The position numbers and the translations under genes are program-made. A DNA stretch of 64,000 nucleotides from a virus, in the IMG/VR virus record IMGVR_UViG_3300009419_000013, positions 1 through 64,000 of that record; one strand, given 5' to 3'. Position 1 is the first letter of the stretch. Every line of letters begins with the position of its first letter. Below are positions 60,708-64,000 of the stretch, one piece after another. Below the pieces are notes generated by a model. That model made no database searches and was not told the origin of the DNA. It worked only from the letters and a program-made list of their open reading frames with translations.

Positions 60708-63008
60708 ATGTCATTCGGAGCAACAGATCAACAAAGGAGTTTATTTCTAAAAGGCTTTAAATTATCGAAGCAAGGTAATTACGAGGATCCAACATATCTT
60801 GGATTTAAAATAGTATTCGATTTTGGTAATTTACCGGTTGGACCAGACGATGGTCTTCCGCCTAGTCCATTATTCAGGGATAGAAGTTATTTCTACGGTG
60901 CAGGTGCTAGTAATTTTGCAGAAAATCCATTCGGACAACCACAATATGATTCAGTTTCAGGATCAGCTGACGGTAAGGTAGCTTTCTATTCGGCTACTAG
61001 TTATCTGGAGGAAAGAGAATCTGATTTTGCTTATGGTGGAAAAAGATCTGATATGCTGAGACAGTTTAAATTGACTCTTAATGACATAGTAACAAATTCA
61101 CCATGGTTTATCCAATCAATAGGAGGTTTAGATAAATTAGCACAGGTTGGAAGACCTGGGTACAGTCCACAATCCGATGGCGGAGAATTTAATCCACAAA
61201 GAACAGGTGGTAAGGTATTGGAAATATCTACGCTAGAATCAATAAATCTTAGAATGTCTGCTTTGGCTGATTTATACAATCAGGCAACTTTCGATTATGA
61301 TAATATGAGGGAATTATTACCCAGAAACCTTAGAAAATTTAGAATGTATATTTTTGTTTCTGAGGTTAGAAATTTCTTTAAAACATCTAGACTTATAGGA
61401 TCATCAGCAGCATTAACAGCTATTGACAATCTATCAACATTACTTGGATCTGGTAATAATCCGGGGTCAAATTTGGGAGCTTCTACTGGTGTGGATTCAC
61501 AACAGAATGAGAATTTCAAAGCTCCAAATGCTAATATAAGTCCATCAAGCTCATTTAACTCATTTGTTGGTAATGTTGTAAATCAATCTGGACTTGATAA
61601 TGATCTATCACTTTTAAAAAATCAGCAGGATCAATCCGGTATAAAACCAGTTATGGTTTTTGAATGTAGAGGTTGTGAATTTGACTTTACCGAGAGTACA
61701 CCGATTTCAGATGACCTTAATATAGGAACATCAGCGGAAGCAGTTACACAGAAATTTAAAATTCATATAGACAGGGTTAGAGTTAGAAGTCAATATCCAA
61801 ATATTAGACAGGATGGGAAACCTTTAGTACTTGGTGATAGCTGGGATGGTGCTAGATCATCAGTTCAGAAAAATCCTAAGGATCAGGATGACATATTATC
61901 AATAGGAAGTCAATTGCTTACTAATTTTGTTAGTAATTCACTAAATGATTTAATTAATGAAGGTGTTGCAAATTTCATACAACCAAATTTACAAGGGCTA
62001 AATAAGCTAGCACTTGGTAATGCATATAGTTTTAATCCTGGAGAGATATTAACAAGTTTATCATTTAATAACGCTCAAAAATTCTTGGATGGTCTAGGAG
62101 GAGTTAATGCAGGTATCAGTAAAACTGATTTCCCTACTCCACAATCAACCGGATTAGGTGGTCCACCACAAAGAGCTTATCCTGCACCTGGTGGTGACGT
62201 TTATAGCAGAGTAGCTGGAGCTGATCTAGGCGTGCCTGAAAGAGTTTATCCTGAACCTAGTGGTGATGTCTACACTGGTGTACCAGGAGCTGATTTGGGT
62301 GCTCCTGACAGAGTTTATCCAGCTCCACAAGGTGATGTCTACTCTGGTGTACCAGGATCTGATCTAGGTGTACCTGGCAGGGTTTATCCAGCTCCTCAGG
62401 GTGATGTATATTCGGATGTTCCAGGTGCTGATTTAGGAGTTCCTGATAGGGTTTATCCAGCTCCACAAGGTGACGTGTATGATAATGTTCCTGGATCTGA
62501 TTTAGGCTCGCCTGATAGAGTTTACCCTGCTCCTGGTGGTGATGTGTATGCTAATGTACCAGGATCTGATCTGGGAGTTCCTGATAGAATATACCCTGAA
62601 TTTAATGATAGTGTTTATCCTGAGCCTGTACCAGGTCAAAATCTAGGAAATACTGAGAGAGTTTATAATGATGTTGAGCAATCAGCATCACTAGGTGAAT
62701 CACAAGTTTATACCGATGTAATTCCTCCACCTAGTAACGCCGAACTTAATCAATCGATATATCCTGCGGAAACACAAATAACCTCCAATGGTGAATTAAG
62801 AAGTCCTTCAAATACTTTTAACTCAACACCAACTCCGGTTTATCCAAGACAGGAAGTAAAATACAGAAGAGGTGATATAGGTAAGGTGTATCCATCGGTT
62901 AGCGGAGATTTCGATACATCGGATGAGAATCTAGGAAACTTAAAACCTGATACCAAATATAATATTAGTATAGATGGATTTAATCCAAAAAGCTCCGATT
63001 TTAATTAA
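60708..63008 (+). CDS. Tube-like baseplate protein with proline-rich C-terminal repeats
   Basis: 766 residues. The N-terminal 430 contain tube-like blocks (YLGFKIVFDFGNLP, FRMYIFVSEVRNFF, MVFECRGCEFDFTES, KFKIHIDRVRVRSQ) that resemble T4 gp48/gp54-type proteins. Residues about 489-650 are seven units of 23 residues on the pattern RVYPAPQGDVYSGVPGADLG plus VPD. The tail ends with further V-Y-P repeats. The repeat part has no hydrophobic core and probably forms an extended rod or binding surface. Function is inferred from context. Confidence 0.55.
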   Translation: MSFGATDQQRSLFLKGFKLSKQGNYEDPTYLGFKIVFDFGNLPVGPDDGLPPSPLFRDRSYFYGAGASNFAENPFGQPQYDSVSGSADGKVAFYSATSYLEERESDFAYGGKRSDMLRQFKLTLNDIVTNSPWFIQSIGGLDKLAQVGRPGYSPQSDGGEFNPQRTGGKVLEISTLESINLRMSALADLYNQATFDYDNMRELLPRNLRKFRMYIFVSEVRNFFKTSRLIGSSAALTAIDNLSTLLGSGNNPGSNLGASTGVDSQQNENFKAPNANISPSSSFNSFVGNVVNQSGLDNDLSLLKNQQDQSGIKPVMVFECRGCEFDFTESTPISDDLNIGTSAEAVTQKFKIHIDRVRVRSQYPNIRQDGKPLVLGDSWDGARSSVQKNPKDQDDILSIGSQLLTNFVSNSLNDLINEGVANFIQPNLQGLNKLALGNAYSFNPGEILTSLSFNNAQKFLDGLGGVNAGISKTDFPTPQSTGLGGPPQRAYPAPGGDVYSRVAGADLGVPERVYPEPSGDVYTGVPGADLGAPDRVYPAPQGDVYSGVPGSDLGVPGRVYPAPQGDVYSDVPGADLGVPDRVYPAPQGDVYDNVPGSDLGSPDRVYPAPGGDVYANVPGSDLGVPDRIYPEFNDSVYPEPVPGQNLGNTERVYNDVEQSASLGESQVYTDVIPPPSNAELNQSIYPAETQITSNGELRSPSNTFNSTPTPVYPRQEVKYRRGDIGKVYPSVSGDFDTSDENLGNLKPDTKYNISIDGFNPKSSDFN
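62172..62657 (+). repeat. Seven 69-bp coding repeats
   Basis: Seven in-frame units of 23 codons (the last is 24). Units two to six are closest to each other, in line with expansion by unequal exchange. Neighbouring units differ at synonymous sites too. Confidence 0.9.
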
Positions 63009-63011
63009 AAG

Positions 63012-63713
63012 ATGGAAAATAGAAAAACATATCTGGGTAAAATAGCGGATAACAAAGACCCTTTATATCAGGGTAGAGCAAAGATAAGTGTTTTTGGTAT
63101 ATTTGATGATATACCGGTTGAAGATTTGCCTTGGGCAGAACAGATACCTGGTGTTTCTTTTGGAGGTGGCGGGGTAGGTGGAAATATTTCCATCCCGAAA
63201 ATAGATTCTGTTGTTGCAGTTTATTTTGAGAATGAAAATTATTATAAGGTCTACTATGATTATATCAAGGAGATTGACCCCGTTCTTAAGGAGGAGCTAA
63301 AGACTGAGAATTCATACGAGGGCACACATTCTCTATTGTATGATAGTGAGTCTGAGTCCGGCGTGCTTAAAATGATTTACACCAGGAGTAAAGGCTTATT
63401 ATTTCAGCTTGGTGAAGCTTCGATCCAGATAGACACACAAAATGCGGGAACGGACAAGGAGAAACTCAGAATAGTTCTGAAAATGAATGAGGATGAGATA
63501 AGAATGGAAAAAAGCGGAGGAAAACAGAAGGTAATAGTTAAATCCGAAAATATTGAGCTCGGTGACGGAGCTGTAGAAAAACTCGTACTCGGAAATAAAT
63601 TTTTATCGCTATTTAATCAACATACCCACCCTACTGGTGTTGGACCTTCAGGTGTTCCCATTATTCCCATGGTTGACATACAGCATCTAAGTCAAGTATC
63701 TAAAACCAAATAA
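63012..63713 (+). CDS. Baseplate spike protein (gp5-like OB domain, no lysozyme)
   Basis: 233 residues (T4 gp5 is 575). The N-terminal OB-fold begins TYLGKIADNKDPLYQGRAKI and VFGIFDD, as in gp5 and VgrG. The end contains QHTHPTGVGPSGVPI, the motif found at the end of many simple spike proteins. Unlike T4 gp5, no lysozyme domain lies between. The triple beta-helix part is short (about residues 125-195). It punctures the outer membrane during infection. It follows the tube-like protein by three bases. Confidence 0.75.
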   Translation: MENRKTYLGKIADNKDPLYQGRAKISVFGIFDDIPVEDLPWAEQIPGVSFGGGGVGGNISIPKIDSVVAVYFENENYYKVYYDYIKEIDPVLKEELKTENSYEGTHSLLYDSESESGVLKMIYTRSKGLLFQLGEASIQIDTQNAGTDKEKLRIVLKMNEDEIRMEKSGGKQKVIVKSENIELGDGAVEKLVLGNKFLSLFNQHTHPTGVGPSGVPIIPMVDIQHLSQVSKTK

Positions 63714-63715
63714 CA

Positions 63716-64000
63716 ATGCCAGCAGATTGGACATCATTTATAAATAACGTTAGCCAGAAATTTGGATCGCAGGATCTTAAGGATTCTGATGATCTTGCTG
63801 AATATTTAACATCACAATATATTGCAGCAACCGTTAATAAGGCTCAATCACCATTCGGGAATCTACACAAGAAAGGCAAGGATTCAGTTATGAAATCTAA
63901 ATTTTCTGAGGCATTCAAAATGTTGGAGAAAGAGAGGGTTCCGTCCTTTGCTGATAAAGAAAGTGATCCGATGTATGCAGATCTTGAAGAGGCTATACCT
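63716..64000 (+). CDS. Baseplate-cluster protein, 3' partial
   Basis: 95 codons in the window, continuing past the right edge. It opens MPADWTSFINNVSQKF and continues with a helical, charged region. The ATG is two bases after the spike stop. Length and identity cannot be judged; a baseplate protein is likely from context. Confidence 0.6.
   Translation, partial: MPADWTSFINNVSQKFGSQDLKDSDDLAEYLTSQYIAATVNKAQSPFGNLHKKGKDSVMKSKFSEAFKMLEKERVPSFADKESDPMYADLEEAIP

Noticed and set aside
62172-62657. The 69-bp repeats as a CRISPR array or iteron origin
   Set aside because: They are contiguous, in frame and translate to a regular 23-residue protein repeat.

Overview
The window is a densely packed stretch (AT-rich, almost every gene on the + strand, genes often overlapping by 1-20 bases) of a T4-like contractile-tailed phage, almost certainly infecting a Bacteroidetes/Flavobacteriia host. 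The phage identity rests on recognisable counterparts of T4 gp17, gp18, gp19, gp20, gp21, gp23, gp4, gp55, gp44, gp30, RNase H and baseplate proteins. The host inference rests on start codons preceded by A/T-only sequence instead of Shine-Dalgarno motifs, and on three TAnnTTTG-type promoters of the Bacteroidetes kind. No tRNA, rRNA, CRISPR array, insertion sequence or integrase was seen.

Layout. 1-3,360: a glycan module: a gene, cut by the left edge, fusing a heptosyltransferase-like domain to two methyltransferase domains, and a DUF6165-like protein. 3,436-16,073: virion genes: a large structural protein, small and large terminase, tail sheath, two tail tube proteins, a gp26-like tail assembly protein with an overlapping downstream frame, and the tape measure. 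16,150-19,180: dCMP deaminase, an ECF-like sigma factor, a membrane protein, a RecB/Cas4-like nuclease and an unknown protein. 19,270-28,591: membrane proteins, a paralogous structural pair, a 723-residue protein with a probable -1 frameshift extension, gp55 late sigma factor, gp4 head completion nuclease and two tandem portal proteins. 28,620-36,793: heptose kinase, DNA ligase, clamp loader, GMP-kinase-like protein, RNase H, unknowns, a UVDE-like protein and a DEDDy exonuclease. 36,891-48,923: head morphogenesis: a nucleotidyltransferase, a large internal-protein candidate, protease-scaffold fusion, major capsid protein and a run of coiled-coil proteins. 49,037-56,608: a P-loop kinase, an asparagine-synthetase-like amidotransferase, small proteins, the only minus-strand gene and a Nudix protein. 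56,630-64,000: baseplate and hub genes, including gp53-like, gp27-like and gp5-like proteins.

Expression. Two promoter classes are visible. An octamer GATATATA lies 24-38 bases upstream of nine mostly virion-gene starts, often directly after (once inside) a transcription terminator. It is the best candidate for the late promoter read by the gp55 homologue. A TTTTTTTA-(15/16)-TAnnTTT(G/A) element precedes dCMP deaminase, ligase and exonuclease, as expected for early/middle genes read by the host sigma factor.

Most notable: two complete portal genes in tandem; a prohead protease fused to a scaffold of thirteen 14-residue repeats; a recurring [LVIM]-N-E-[SAG] signature in head proteins that looks like the protease cleavage site, together with F-x-x-[FYW] N-terminal boxes resembling T4 capsid-targeting sequences; two probable programmed frameshift sites; and a heptose kinase plus heptosyltransferase-methyltransferase fusion that may modify a glycan during infection.
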